A stretch of DNA of 64,000 nt from Agaribacillus aureus (GCA_030442055.1 JAUJEB010000004.1:434001-498000), one strand, 5' to 3'; shown: positions 1-9,068, counted from the stretch's first letter. Program-made: numbers and translations. Notes: generated by a model not told the origin, from the letters alone.

Positions 1-87
1 GCCGGCAGCGCTACCGGAAACACAGCGACCCGGGCGCATAAGGAACACTTGAAAACATTGATAGATAATGCGTTAGACGAAGTGTAA
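1..87 (+). CDS. C-terminal end of a zinc-dependent metalloprotease (5' cut by window)
   Basis: The first codon of the window lies in an open frame that ends with TAA at 85-87, giving 28 residues. The last 17 residues (AHKEHLKTLIDNALDEV) match almost position for position the C-terminus of the complete metalloprotease encoded just downstream (AHKRHLKILIDNALDQID). This is therefore the tail of a paralogous DUF5117/DUF5118-type secreted metalloprotease in the same orientation. A strong hairpin terminator follows at about 120-163, so the two copies are probably separate transcription units. The catalytic part is outside the window and cannot be judged. Confidence 0.8.
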   Translation, partial: AGSATGNTATRAHKEHLKTLIDNALDEV

Positions 88-567
88 CCTGCATTTCAGC
101 CAAAGAAAATTATTCCCCAAAAGCCGGCGTCCTCTTATCCATTGACGCCGGCTTTGTCTTTTCATGTAGCTTGTCACCTGATTTTTCACAAAAACTTTAA
201 TAAAGATCAATTTTGTGACGGAATACTACTTTGGCTACGGTTATATGTGAATCACTTAGGTGCTAATGCCCTTGACACTTCCCCTCAATTCCGGCTTTAA
301 AAATGGTAGAATTTAATGTATACAAACCCCTTTCTTAAGTGAATGGCGCTCAGCCCCACAAGCAGACCTTAAAACTCCTGCCAATGTAGGCCTTAACATC
401 CTGACAATCAAATTTATATAGGCACATCGTCAGTATAATTTGCTCATCTTTATTCATGTAAGTTTGTACATTTTTTACACTCGAAAAATTGGGAATTTTG
501 AGCTAAATTTCTTATTTTATTAGGTCTACGTATTTGGTTTGATTATTGGAAACAATTGGTATTGATC
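88..567. other. Intergenic region between two metalloprotease paralogues
   Basis: This 480-bp stretch holds the terminator at 120-163 and then AT-rich sequence with no open frame worth calling and no recognised RNA gene. No exact TAnnTTTG element was seen. The promoter of the downstream metalloprotease presumably lies in its last 100 bp. Confidence 0.6.
120..163 (+). terminator. Rho-independent terminator after the upstream metalloprotease
   Basis: A perfect 12-bp stem pairs AAAGCCGGCGTC (120-131) with GACGCCGGCTTT (144-155) across a 12-nt loop, followed by GTCTTTTC. It starts 33 nt after the stop codon at 87. Confidence 0.85.
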
Positions 568-3159
568 ATGAAACATTTCTTAGAGGGATTGCGGTCGGGG
601 AAGTTATACAGGTACTTTGCCTTGACGATACTTGTCAGTGTATTCACAGCCAACACCCTACAGGCTCAAAAACAAAATCAAAAGGGTAAAAACAAAGAAA
701 AACCGCCTACCATTGAAGAATTAGTGGCTTCCTCAAAAAAGTTTGACGGCCTGTTTGAAATATACCAGGATACGGTTACCGGAAAGTTGCAAATGTTAAT
801 TTCCGAAAATCAGTTGAACAAAGAGTTCATTTACTTTAACCAGGTTACCAACGGTGTAGTAGATGCAGCAACCTTTCGCGGCGCCTATAAGGAAGCCAAA
901 GTATTTAAAATCATCAAGTATTTTGACCAAATACAGTTTGAATTTCAAAACACCTCATTTTTTCATGACCCAAACCACCCACTAAGCAAGTCATCCGATG
1001 CCAATATCAGCAATAGCATTACGGAAAGCCAGAAAATCGTAGCCTTTGACAAAAACCGTGGCCAATACCTGATCAAGGCTGATCATTTATTTCTGGAAGA
1101 GACGTTATCGCAGGTTAAACCTGCCAAACTTCCATTCTTGCAATTCTTTTCCTTTAGCCTGGGTACCCTGGATAAAAAGAAAACCAAGGTAAGCACCATT
1201 AGAAGCTATCCTAAAAATACTGATGTAGAAGTTGAATACGTTTACAGCAAGTCCTCGGTATTGAACCCTGGTAGTAAAGCCATCACAGACGCCAGGAATG
1301 TGAGCATCCACATTTGGCATAGTTTCATTGCCATGCCGGAAAACGATTATCAGCCGCGCTATGATGATCCCAGAATTGGTTATTTTACAACCCAGATCAA
1401 CGATATGACCTCCGTCAGCGCCACACCTTACAGAGATCTGATACACCGTTGGCATTTACAAAAAAAAGACCCCAACGCCCGTGTTTCGGAGCCGGTCAAA
1501 CCAATCACCTGGTGGATTGAAAACAGTACGCCCCAAAACATTCGACCAACTATTAAAAAGGCTTTCGAAAAATGGAACCAGGTATTTGCTTCAATCGGCT
1601 ACAAAAATGCCCTGGTCGTCAAAGAACAGCCCGACAGCGCCAGCTGGGAAGCGGGCGATATTGAATACAACGTAATACGATGGGTTTCGTCTCCAAATCC
1701 AAGATTCAGCGGCTACGGGCCAAGTTTTGTCAATCCCCGGACCGGGCAAATTTTAGGGGCCGACATCACCCTGGAATATGCTTCCCTTTCCCAGCAGTTG
1801 AACGGTGAAAAAGTTTTTGAAAAAGCGGGGCTGGAGTGGATTGGCCAGGAAACGCCAATGCAGGGAGAAGAAAGCTACACACATGCAGACCACTGCGCCT
1901 TCGGTGCTTTTGCCCGGGCACAAAATCAGTTTGGGCTGATGGCTCTGAAAACCGTAGGCGGATCGGAGCTTGACAATAACAAAATGATTGAAGAATACCT
2001 GTATTTTCTTGTATTACACGAGCTGGGCCACACGTTGGGACTCAATCACAATATGATGGCCAGCCAGTTTCATAACCTGACCGACATTAATAACCCAAAG
2101 GTGACGGAGACCTTGGGATTGGTAGGCTCAGTGATGGACTATCCCGCCATTAATTTTTCACTGGACCGTACCAAACAGGGGCAATATTGGCCAACAAGAC
2201 CTGGTCCTTACGATCAATGGGCCATCACCTTTGGCTACCAGGACTTTGAGCATGACCAGGATTTGGAAAACCTGCTTTTACGCTCTACAGATTCGGCATT
2301 GGCATTTGGTAATGATGCGGATGACATGCGATGGCCGGGCAAAGCCATTGATCCACGCGTCAATGTAGGTGATATGTCAAATGACGCCATTAACTACGCC
2401 GTGGAAAGAATGAAACTTACCCGGGAGGTAGCCGAGGAATTGCTGGCAAAATACCAGGTAGAAGGTAAGTCATTTCACGAGCTCAGGAATGCTTATTTAC
2501 TGCTAACAGCTCAGCAACACAATGCTGCCCATGTCATCTCACGCTATATTGGCGGTGTATACGTTGATCGTTCTTTCGTGGGGCAGGAAACCGAAAAAAT
2601 GCCGTTTACACCCGTTGAAAAGGAGAAACAGAAGCTCGCCATGGAGTCGCTGGCGACGTACGTATTTGCGGACGATGCTTTTTTGGTTCCCAACGAATTG
2701 TACAATCACCTGCAAAAACAAAGGAGGGGATATGATCATTTCGGCTATCCCGAAGACCCTAAAATTCACCAAAGGATTCTGGCTATTCAGGAAAGTGTAT
2801 TAAAACATTTACTTCATTATCACACCTTGCAAAGAATCAGCGATTCTGAGCTATACGGAAACGACTATGCGTTGCCTACCTTTATGGAAGATCTTAACCA
2901 GGCCATTTTTTCTGATGATATTAAAAAGGATGTCAATTCCTTCAGGCAAAATCTGCAGCTGACCTATACGCGGCAGTTGATAGAACTTCTTACCGGCAAG
3001 TACAAAGACAAATTTAGTCCCAGAAGCCGTTCCATGGCCATTAGTAATTTGTGGCAAATAAAAAATTGGGTACATGTACCCCAGGGAAACCTGGAAACCA
3101 TTGCACACAAGAGACATCTTAAGATATTGATTGACAATGCGCTGGATCAGATAGATTAA
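568..3159 (+). CDS. Secreted zinc-dependent metalloprotease, DUF5117/DUF5118/DUF4953 type
   Basis: The product is 863 residues counted from the ATG at 568; the frame is open from a TTG at 556, but the ATG leads directly into a signal peptide ending near LQA-QKQ at about residue 34. The zinc site is plain: HELGHTLGLNH at about residues 484-494, with Glu as catalytic base and three His ligands, then a Met-turn (SVMDYP) about 40 residues later, as in metzincins. The N-terminal half carries the DUF5117/DUF5118-type region and the C-terminal part the DUF4953-type region of this Bacteroidota family; length is normal. The protease probably acts in the periplasm or outside the cell on unknown substrates. 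It is one of two tandem paralogues. Confidence 0.92.
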   Translation: MKHFLEGLRSGKLYRYFALTILVSVFTANTLQAQKQNQKGKNKEKPPTIEELVASSKKFDGLFEIYQDTVTGKLQMLISENQLNKEFIYFNQVTNGVVDAATFRGAYKEAKVFKIIKYFDQIQFEFQNTSFFHDPNHPLSKSSDANISNSITESQKIVAFDKNRGQYLIKADHLFLEETLSQVKPAKLPFLQFFSFSLGTLDKKKTKVSTIRSYPKNTDVEVEYVYSKSSVLNPGSKAITDARNVSIHIWHSFIAMPENDYQPRYDDPRIGYFTTQINDMTSVSATPYRDLIHRWHLQKKDPNARVSEPVKPITWWIENSTPQNIRPTIKKAFEKWNQVFASIGYKNALVVKEQPDSASWEAGDIEYNVIRWVSSPNPRFSGYGPSFVNPRTGQILGADITLEYASLSQQLNGEKVFEKAGLEWIGQETPMQGEESYTHADHCAFGAFARAQNQFGLMALKTVGGSELDNNKMIEEYLYFLVLHELGHTLGLNHNMMASQFHNLTDINNPKVTETLGLVGSVMDYPAINFSLDRTKQGQYWPTRPGPYDQWAITFGYQDFEHDQDLENLLLRSTDSALAFGNDADDMRWPGKAIDPRVNVGDMSNDAINYAVERMKLTREVAEELLAKYQVEGKSFHELRNAYLLLTAQQHNAAHVISRYIGGVYVDRSFVGQETEKMPFTPVEKEKQKLAMESLATYVFADDAFLVPNELYNHLQKQRRGYDHFGYPEDPKIHQRILAIQESVLKHLLHYHTLQRISDSELYGNDYALPTFMEDLNQAIFSDDIKKDVNSFRQNLQLTYTRQLIELLTGKYKDKFSPRSRSMAISNLWQIKNWVHVPQGNLETIAHKRHLKILIDNALDQID

Positions 3160-3660
3160 ATATATTTATATAATTGCTGGCCAGTAACCATTCAAGATGT
3201 TGTTTGTACAAAAATTACAACGATACTAACTGGAATTGGTTAGTCTCCTGCTATACCGGTCATCCAAATATCTAAAATCAAAAGCGTATGCACACATACA
3301 CCGAAAAAGGATGATTTCACCGGCATTACCAAACAAATTTTGTTTAAAGGCGACAATAATTTTTATCTGATTTACCAATAAGCGGTCTGAAATAACCATT
3401 TGCGTAAGGATCTTTTTTTGATGCACCAATAGCAAAACCAACAGCCAAAATGTAAAATATGGCAATATCGTTTTGGTCAGCTTTATTATCAACTCAGTAT
3501 TACCTGGATAAAGAGGATATTAGGAAAACGAAATGATTACCTCTTTACAATTCAATCCAAAATTTATATCGTTTCACTGTGTTTTGAATGGTTTAACATA
3601 AATCTAACATGATGATGATACTACCTTTGCCAGCGTATTAACTGTATGTGAATCAGACTT
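3160..3660. other. Intergenic region, no gene seen apart from a promoter candidate
   Basis: This is 501 bp of AT-rich sequence. One 88-codon minus-strand frame (3226-3492) exists but has no recognisable family and no supporting context, so it is not called. A TAnnTTTG match at 3622-3629 is the only signal noted. Confidence 0.5.
3622..3629 (+). promoter_or_regulatory. Candidate Bacteroidota -7 element upstream of the serine hydrolase
   Basis: TACCTTTG followed by C matches the Bacteroidota -7 consensus TAnnTTTG and lies 31 nt before the ATG at 3661, giving a short leader. No well-spaced -33 TTTG was found, so the call rests on the -7 match alone. Confidence 0.4.
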
Positions 3661-5424
3661 ATGAAACTATACCAAAATATATTTCTCGTTCTTGGATTAT
3701 TGCTCTCATTCTCACTTAATGCCCAAAAATATTTACTGCCTTCTGAGTCAGAAAGCTTCAAACAGGATTTTAAAAAACATGTGTTAAAGAAAATGAAGAG
3801 GTACAATGTTACAGGCTTAAGTATTGCCTTGGAAATTGAAGGTCAACACATACTTGAGGCGGGATTTGGGTTTTCAGATAAATCAGGAAATGTCAGGGCA
3901 ACCAAAGATACCGAATATCCTATTGGTTCGGTATCAAAAATTATTACCTCCACGGCCATTTTGAAGCTATGTACTGACGGGCTTATAGATATAGATAAAA
4001 AATACACCTATTATGTTCGAGATTTCTCAATGAAATCACACTTTAATGGTCAAAATGAATTCACAATAAGACATTTACTTTCTCATTATGCAGGTATTCC
4101 AAGGCTTCGCGCAAAGGGATTTATGAAAAAAGAGCCCAAACCATTGGAAGATCTTTTGCTAAATTCTAAAGATGAGTATCTAATTTCACCACCCGGAAGA
4201 GTATATCAGTATTCAGATTGGGGGGTTGATTTATTGTCCTTGCTGGTAGAACGTGTTTCGGGGGTACCGTATGAAGAATATGTTGAAAATCATATTTTCA
4301 AACCATTAAATATGGATCATTCGTATTTTGGTCCTGCGAAGTATACGAAAGGGTATAACAATGGGAGGGAAACCGAAACTTATAAATATAGTTACTCAGG
4401 TTCAGATGGGGTCACATCAAGTGCTTCGGACATGCTTAAAATCGTTCGGTTATATACCAACGAAGGCAGGCTGTCAAGTAAGCAATTTTTAAGTTATGAG
4501 GTTGTTAAGGATGCTTTGCAAAACCAATTTATAGATGCACCCCTGGCATACGATACCGGGATTGGCCTTATGTGGGATGTACAGCAATTAAAAAATGGCC
4601 GGACCCGTATTAAAAAAGCCGGTGTACACGAACCTTTTTTTACCTATATCTTTTTTATCCCGGAGCTTCAGGCCTCAATTGTTATCTGTAGTAACTCCAA
4701 TTCCAGCAGCTCAATCCATTGGGATAGTTGGGGCAGGTTATATTCGTTTTTAGCTGAGAAATACAATTTGGCTAACCATGAAAGTCCTTCAAAAAAAAGA
4801 GCAGAGCACAAAAAAGTTACTTTAACTGACGACCAGTTTAAAAAGATTGAGGGTTCATATAGTACATCTATTGGAATTTTAAACTTTAAAAGAAATGGAA
4901 ATAAATTTGATGTAGATCTCAAATCAGAAAATAAAAGAGGAGTTGGAGTTCCGTATTCTGGTGGTCTGATAAAATTATATATCAAAGCTTTTGGTATAAA
5001 AATACATGCCATGGACGTTTTTTGGGAAGAAGTAAACGGTGAAATTATAATGGGGAAGCAATTCAAAAGCGGCTCGAGACATGTATCTGGTTCAAAGATC
5101 GATTCCAGGCAGATACCAGTAACCTGGAAGAATGCCATTGGCACTTACAGGGTCATTAACTATGATGAAAATGATTATAAGACTTTTGATTCAATAAGAC
5201 TTTTTATTAATTCAGATGATATTTTGGAAATAAGAGGTGATATTAAGTTTCCAAGAAAAATAGCTATACAGCTGGGTTTATCCCCAGTATCTGATGAGTT
5301 GGCCATTATACCCGGCTATAACTTTGATTTCTTTGGAGGTGAAACCGTTAAACTGCAAAAGAAAAAGGACGGGGGATATTATTTAACGTTATCTGGATGT
5401 GAGTTTAAAAGAATTAGTAAATGA
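3661..5424 (+). CDS. Periplasmic serine hydrolase, beta-lactamase/class C PBP-like family
   Basis: The product is 587 residues. An N-terminal signal peptide ends near LNAQK (residue about 22). The beta-lactamase-fold catalytic motif S-x-x-K is visible as SVSK at residues 90-93 (Ser90 nucleophile, Lys93). The second motif, usually Y-x-N, reads YSD at 184-186, so Asn is replaced by Asp. The C-terminal third (after about residue 375) resembles the lipocalin-like tail common in this esterase/D-peptidase family. The substrate cannot be read from sequence; peptidoglycan peptides, D-amino peptides or esters are all possible. The last codon overlaps the start of the membrane LytTR regulator (ATGA), indicating translational coupling and a shared job. 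Confidence 0.85.
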   Translation: MKLYQNIFLVLGLLLSFSLNAQKYLLPSESESFKQDFKKHVLKKMKRYNVTGLSIALEIEGQHILEAGFGFSDKSGNVRATKDTEYPIGSVSKIITSTAILKLCTDGLIDIDKKYTYYVRDFSMKSHFNGQNEFTIRHLLSHYAGIPRLRAKGFMKKEPKPLEDLLLNSKDEYLISPPGRVYQYSDWGVDLLSLLVERVSGVPYEEYVENHIFKPLNMDHSYFGPAKYTKGYNNGRETETYKYSYSGSDGVTSSASDMLKIVRLYTNEGRLSSKQFLSYEVVKDALQNQFIDAPLAYDTGIGLMWDVQQLKNGRTRIKKAGVHEPFFTYIFFIPELQASIVICSNSNSSSSIHWDSWGRLYSFLAEKYNLANHESPSKKRAEHKKVTLTDDQFKKIEGSYSTSIGILNFKRNGNKFDVDLKSENKRGVGVPYSGGLIKLYIKAFGIKIHAMDVFWEEVNGEIIMGKQFKSGSRHVSGSKIDSRQIPVTWKNAIGTYRVINYDENDYKTFDSIRLFINSDDILEIRGDIKFPRKIAIQLGLSPVSDELAIIPGYNFDFFGGETVKLQKKKDGGYYLTLSGCEFKRISK

Positions 5425-6260
5425 CGTTTAAAGAATCCGGGAGAGTAGTAAAAATAAATCAAGATTTATTGTTTAAGCGACCCTATATTTGGATAGTAAC
5501 CCTATCAATTACCTCCCTTAATTTTTTAATTACGTATAACTTTCAAAATATTAACATTCAATATGTCTACTACTATTTGGTAGATATACTCACAACCTAT
5601 TTAATTATTGAGTTTTATGCTTACGGCGTCCGCTTTTTAAATAAAAAAATTCCATTAAATAAAGATTTCGTAAAAAGGTTAACTTATCAATTCACGCTGC
5701 ACACATTAACCGTAGTCATATTTACGATTCTTTTGAACGAGTTACTCGATCACATTTTTTTTGGAGGTAAACGGCTTTCCCTTTCCTTTGTCTTCTATAC
5801 TAAAGATACCTTTGTTGCCCTGTTATTTATCTTACTCTTCCATGCAGTATATTTCGGATTGTTCTTAGTTTCCGAAAGACAAAATCCTGGATCAGTCGGA
5901 ACAATACCCGAAGTAAAAATTAAGGTGAGGGATGCCTTTACATTTAAACTATTGAGTACAACAGAAATAATTGCCGTTTACTCATTATTTGGCAATACCT
6001 ACGTGATTGATATCAATTTTAAAAAATTTTCATCTGAGTTAACACTTAAGGAGTTTGAAGAGAAGCTGAACGAAAACTTTTTCAGAGCCAATAGAAAATT
6101 TATCATTTCAAAAACTATCATTGACTCATATAAAAGTGCCAGCAATGGTAAAATTGATGTCACTATAAAAACAAAGGCCACAGGAGAATTATCAAAAACA
6201 ATAACAGTCAGTCGAGATAAAGCTTCACTGTTTAGAACCTGGCTAAAATCTGGCAGTTAG
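5421..6260 (+). CDS. Membrane-bound LytTR-family transcriptional regulator
   Basis: The product is 279 residues. Four hydrophobic segments are predicted by eye at about 21-41, 48-68, 90-110 and 130-150, followed by a C-terminal LytTR DNA-binding domain from about residue 165 to the end (motif FFRANRKFIISKTII, typical of the domain). There is no receiver domain, so this is not a classical response regulator: the DNA-binding domain is attached directly to the membrane module. The start codon overlaps the stop of the upstream serine hydrolase by 4 nt (ATGA). A membrane signal linked to the hydrolase, or to its product, is a reasonable inference. The gene converges on dinB 28 bp downstream. Confidence 0.85.
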   Translation: MTFKESGRVVKINQDLLFKRPYIWIVTLSITSLNFLITYNFQNINIQYVYYYLVDILTTYLIIEFYAYGVRFLNKKIPLNKDFVKRLTYQFTLHTLTVVIFTILLNELLDHIFFGGKRLSLSFVFYTKDTFVALLFILLFHAVYFGLFLVSERQNPGSVGTIPEVKIKVRDAFTFKLLSTTEIIAVYSLFGNTYVIDINFKKFSSELTLKEFEEKLNENFFRANRKFIISKTIIDSYKSASNGKIDVTIKTKATGELSKTITVSRDKASLFRTWLKSGS

Positions 6261-6288
6261 GAATGAGATAATAAAATCATTTCTTAAA

Positions 6289-7488
6289 TCACCCCATAAA
6301 CACATTATTATCCATACGTACCCTCCGCGACACACCCAGGGTATTTGCTCTGATGAGTTTTTCCTGCCCGTACTTATGTTTGATATGATCCATGGCCTGA
6401 TACAGTTTTACCCATTCCTCCGTGTCGTCAAACAGGTCTATCTGATAATATCCATGCACCAGGTGGCTGAGCCGGACCCCAATTAACCTGATGAGCAGGC
6501 GTTTGTCGTAAAGCCTGTCAAACAAAGCCTCCGCAAGTTTTATCAAAGTATGATCGCAGGATGTATAGGGAATATGCTTTTGCCGTGTAACCGTTTCAAA
6601 GTCGGAGTAGCGAATTTTGATGGTAATACAGGAAGTGAGCTGTTTTTCCTTGCGCAGCTTAAACGCCAACTTTTCTATCATCGCCACAAACAGCGCCTTG
6701 AGCTTTTGCACGTTAATGGTATCGGCGTCAAATGTAATCTCACTGGAGATCGATTTTCTTTCAGTATGGGGAACCACCGGTGAATGATCGATACCATGAG
6801 CCCTGTTCCAAAGCAGTCGCCCGTTTTTCCCGAAAATGCTTACAAGCATATCCACCGGCATTTCCCTTAAAATTTTAACTGTTCTAATCCCCATATCATT
6901 CAGGAAACCAGCGGTCTTGTTACCCAGCAGAGGTATTTTCCGGATAGGCATCGGATCGAGAAATTCTGTTTCCATACCTTTCATCACCTGTTTTTCACCG
7001 CTGGGCTTTGCCTCCCCTGTGGCTACCTTTGAAACCATTTTATTGGTAGAAAGCCCCATGGACAACGGCAGGCCGGTATTTTTCATGATTTTTTGTCTCA
7101 ATTCTTTGGCCCACCGAAAACAACCAAAAAAACGATCCATGCCACTGACATCAATGTAAAACTCATCTATAGAAGACTTCTCAAACAGCGGTGCGCTATC
7201 GGAAATAATCTCAGTGACCATGTGGGAATACTTGGTATAGGCTTCCATATCGCCCGAAATGATAATCGCATCCGGACAGAGTTGTTTGGCCAATGACATG
7301 GGCATAGCGGAGTGTACGCCAAACTTCCTGGTTTCATAACTACAGGAAGCCACAACTCCCCTACCGCCATTGCCCCCGATCAGCAGCGGTTTACCTTTCA
7401 GTCTGCTATCAATCAAACATTCTACCGAGACAAAAAAACTGTCAAGGTCCATATGTATGATCGATCGGTCTTCGTTATTAATCAACAC
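6289..7488 (-). CDS. dinB: DNA polymerase IV (Y-family translesion polymerase)
   Basis: The product is 399 residues. Y-family catalytic residues are visible: MDLDSFF (Asp14 and Asp16 as numbered from the GTG) and SSIDEFYID (Asp108-Glu109). The 'YETRKFGVHSAMPM' fingers motif and the C-terminal little-finger region are also present, and the length is normal for DinB. The frame starts at GTG (7488), with a TTG one codon later and the first ATG at MDLD; GTG is chosen because other DinB proteins have a few residues before this motif. The enzyme copies past DNA lesions. It is divergent from an S24-type repressor gene and an operator-like palindrome, so damage-inducible control is likely. Confidence 0.95.
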   Translation of the reverse strand: MLINNEDRSIIHMDLDSFFVSVECLIDSRLKGKPLLIGGNGGRGVVASCSYETRKFGVHSAMPMSLAKQLCPDAIIISGDMEAYTKYSHMVTEIISDSAPLFEKSSIDEFYIDVSGMDRFFGCFRWAKELRQKIMKNTGLPLSMGLSTNKMVSKVATGEAKPSGEKQVMKGMETEFLDPMPIRKIPLLGNKTAGFLNDMGIRTVKILREMPVDMLVSIFGKNGRLLWNRAHGIDHSPVVPHTERKSISSEITFDADTINVQKLKALFVAMIEKLAFKLRKEKQLTSCITIKIRYSDFETVTRQKHIPYTSCDHTLIKLAEALFDRLYDKRLLIRLIGVRLSHLVHGYYQIDLFDDTEEWVKLYQAMDHIKHKYGQEKLIRANTLGVSRRVRMDNNVFMG

Positions 7489-7654
7489 GGCATTTTACTA
7501 TAAACAAGTAAGGACTTAGTTTTCCCAACTGGATTTTACCAGCACTCCGGAAATCATATTTTTCCTCAAAATGAGTTCTAAAATAATGGATTTATGCTAA
7601 ATATTTTAGTTTTTGTTGTTTTTTTATTTTGCAAATACTAAATTTATAAACATA

Positions 7655-7675
7655 TATACTAATATTTGTAGTATA
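7655..7675. promoter_or_regulatory. Perfect inverted repeat, candidate operator of the S24-type repressor
   Basis: TATACTA (7655-7661) and TAGTATA (7669-7675) form a perfect 7-bp inverted repeat around a 7-bp centre, ATATTTG. The centre overlaps a near-match to the -7 element TAnnTTTG (AATATTTG, one mismatch) reading rightward. The site lies in the only divergent region of the dinB / small protein / XRE-S24 module, 100 bp before the rightward genes. Operator function is inferred from symmetry and position. Confidence 0.55.
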
Positions 7676-7775
7676 CGTAACAATAACAGAAGATTAGCCT
7701 TACAAAGGTTTTGCTTGTAAAAGATTTAAAAATGGCTGCTGCTATACAGAGGAATTCTTAAATTAGTAAATCACC

Positions 7776-8090
7776 ATGGTCCAACCCATACCACATGCTG
7801 ACAAGACGACAATTATTGCAAAGGATGATGTAAATTTTGGCTTAAAACTTTATAGTAAAAAACTAGCATCAGGCAGGTGCCAGGTAAAATTTTACGTCAA
7901 CACGGCTGGTCAAAAACGACTTTATGGATATACGCTGGTAGAGGCGCATACCACCCTGAAAGAAGTCGTGAAAACCATCACTGACCGGATCCGGCGACAG
8001 CAGCGGAGTGACAGTTATCACCATGCTCACTTGTTTGCCCTGGGCAAAAAACAGGAAGACTGGACGAACTTTATGATTTTTGAAATTTAA
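7776..8090 (+). CDS. Small protein of unknown function next to the repressor
   Basis: This is a 104-residue soluble protein with no signal peptide or membrane segment. I do not recognise a family. It is basic and mixed alpha/beta in appearance, with a short His-rich patch (YHHAHLF) near residues 88-94. It starts at an ATG about 100 nt after the operator-like palindrome and ends 102 nt before the XRE-S24 repressor gene, in the same orientation. Position suggests it belongs to the same damage-response unit as dinB and the repressor; whether it is a mutagenesis accessory, an inhibitor or unrelated is unknown. Confidence 0.6.
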   Translation: MVQPIPHADKTTIIAKDDVNFGLKLYSKKLASGRCQVKFYVNTAGQKRLYGYTLVEAHTTLKEVVKTITDRIRRQQRSDSYHHAHLFALGKKQEDWTNFMIFEI

Positions 8091-8192
8091 AATAGCGCGG
8101 ATAAAGTATAATTATTAACTTGGCTGTTTTTAACAGGCCGATGAATTTATTCAACAACCCAATAGATTAACTCCAATAAGAAAAATAATTCT

Positions 8193-8981
8193 ATGACCCT
8201 CGTCAGCAAAAACATCAAATACCTGAGAAAGATCAATAACTATACACAAGAACAATTTGCAGAAAAAATTGGCATAAAAAGATCATTGTTGGGGGCTTAT
8301 GAGGAAGGGAGAGCTGATCCAAGGCTTAACAATTTATTGAATATCGCCAAGGAATTTAATGTCAGTGTGGATACACTTATCAGCAAAAACGTGGAAGAGA
8401 TACCCGATCCATCTCTGCCACCAGCGCAAGACTCCGGGCAAAAGGAAAAGTTTAAAGTGCTGGCCATCACCACTGATCAAAACAACGAGGAAAACATTGA
8501 GCTGATTCCCCAAAAAGCATCTGCAGGTTATTTAAACGGCTATACCGATCCTGAATATTTAAAAGATCTTCCCAAGTTCCAGCTTCCTTTTCTGGCTAAG
8601 AACGGGACATACCGGGCTTTTGAAATTACGGGTGACTCTATGTTGCCACTGGAGTCGGGAACGGTGGTAATTGGAAAGTATTTAGAGCATGCCTCAGATA
8701 TTATCAATGGCAAAACTTATGTGCTTGTCACAGGAAAAGAAGGTATCGTCTATAAACGCGTATTTAATTACGCCGAGGAAAATGGGAAATTATTTTTGGC
8801 CTCTGACAACAAAATCTACTCTCCCTATGAAGTAGAACTTGAAGATGTAATGGAAGTGTGGGAGGCAAAGGCATTTATTTGTGTCTCATTTCCTGAGCCT
8901 GACAGCGAAATGACACTTGAAAAACTCACCGGCATAGTTATTGATCTACAGCAGGAAGTTATCAAACTTAAAAGTCATTAA
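8193..8981 (+). CDS. XRE-type HTH plus S24 peptidase repressor (LexA/CI-like)
   Basis: The product is 262 residues. Residues 6-65 form an XRE/Cro-type helix-turn-helix (YTQEQFAEKIGIKRSLLGAY), not the winged helix of true LexA. The C-terminal half is an S24 peptidase with the Ser-Lys dyad at Ser149 (GDSM) and Lys188 (VYKRV). An Ala-Gly pair at 111-112 (KASAGYL) sits where LexA and CI repressors cut themselves. This is therefore a phage-CI-style, autocleavable repressor, and a RecA-triggered response is the usual role. It lies near dinB and the palindrome at 7655-7675. No other phage genes are nearby, so it looks like a cellular regulator. Confidence 0.9.
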   Translation: MTLVSKNIKYLRKINNYTQEQFAEKIGIKRSLLGAYEEGRADPRLNNLLNIAKEFNVSVDTLISKNVEEIPDPSLPPAQDSGQKEKFKVLAITTDQNNEENIELIPQKASAGYLNGYTDPEYLKDLPKFQLPFLAKNGTYRAFEITGDSMLPLESGTVVIGKYLEHASDIINGKTYVLVTGKEGIVYKRVFNYAEENGKLFLASDNKIYSPYEVELEDVMEVWEAKAFICVSFPEPDSEMTLEKLTGIVIDLQQEVIKLKSH

Positions 8982-9068
8982 TGTAGGATATTTACCTGAA
9001 AATAGTTTTTTAATTTAATTTACTTTTTTTACTTCGTAATCAATCAACGGTTAAACGAACAGGGAAAT

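Noticed and set aside
556-567. TTG start of the metalloprotease frame
   Set aside because: The ATG at 568 opens directly into a normal signal peptide, so the TTG extension is not needed.
3226-3492. 88-codon minus-strand frame in the 501-bp intergenic region
   Set aside because: No recognisable domain, no start signal, AT-rich codon use unlike neighbours and no supporting context.
8193-8981. Prophage remnant suggested by the CI-like repressor
   Set aside because: No integrase, structural or lysis genes lie nearby, and dinB and housekeeping genes surround it.
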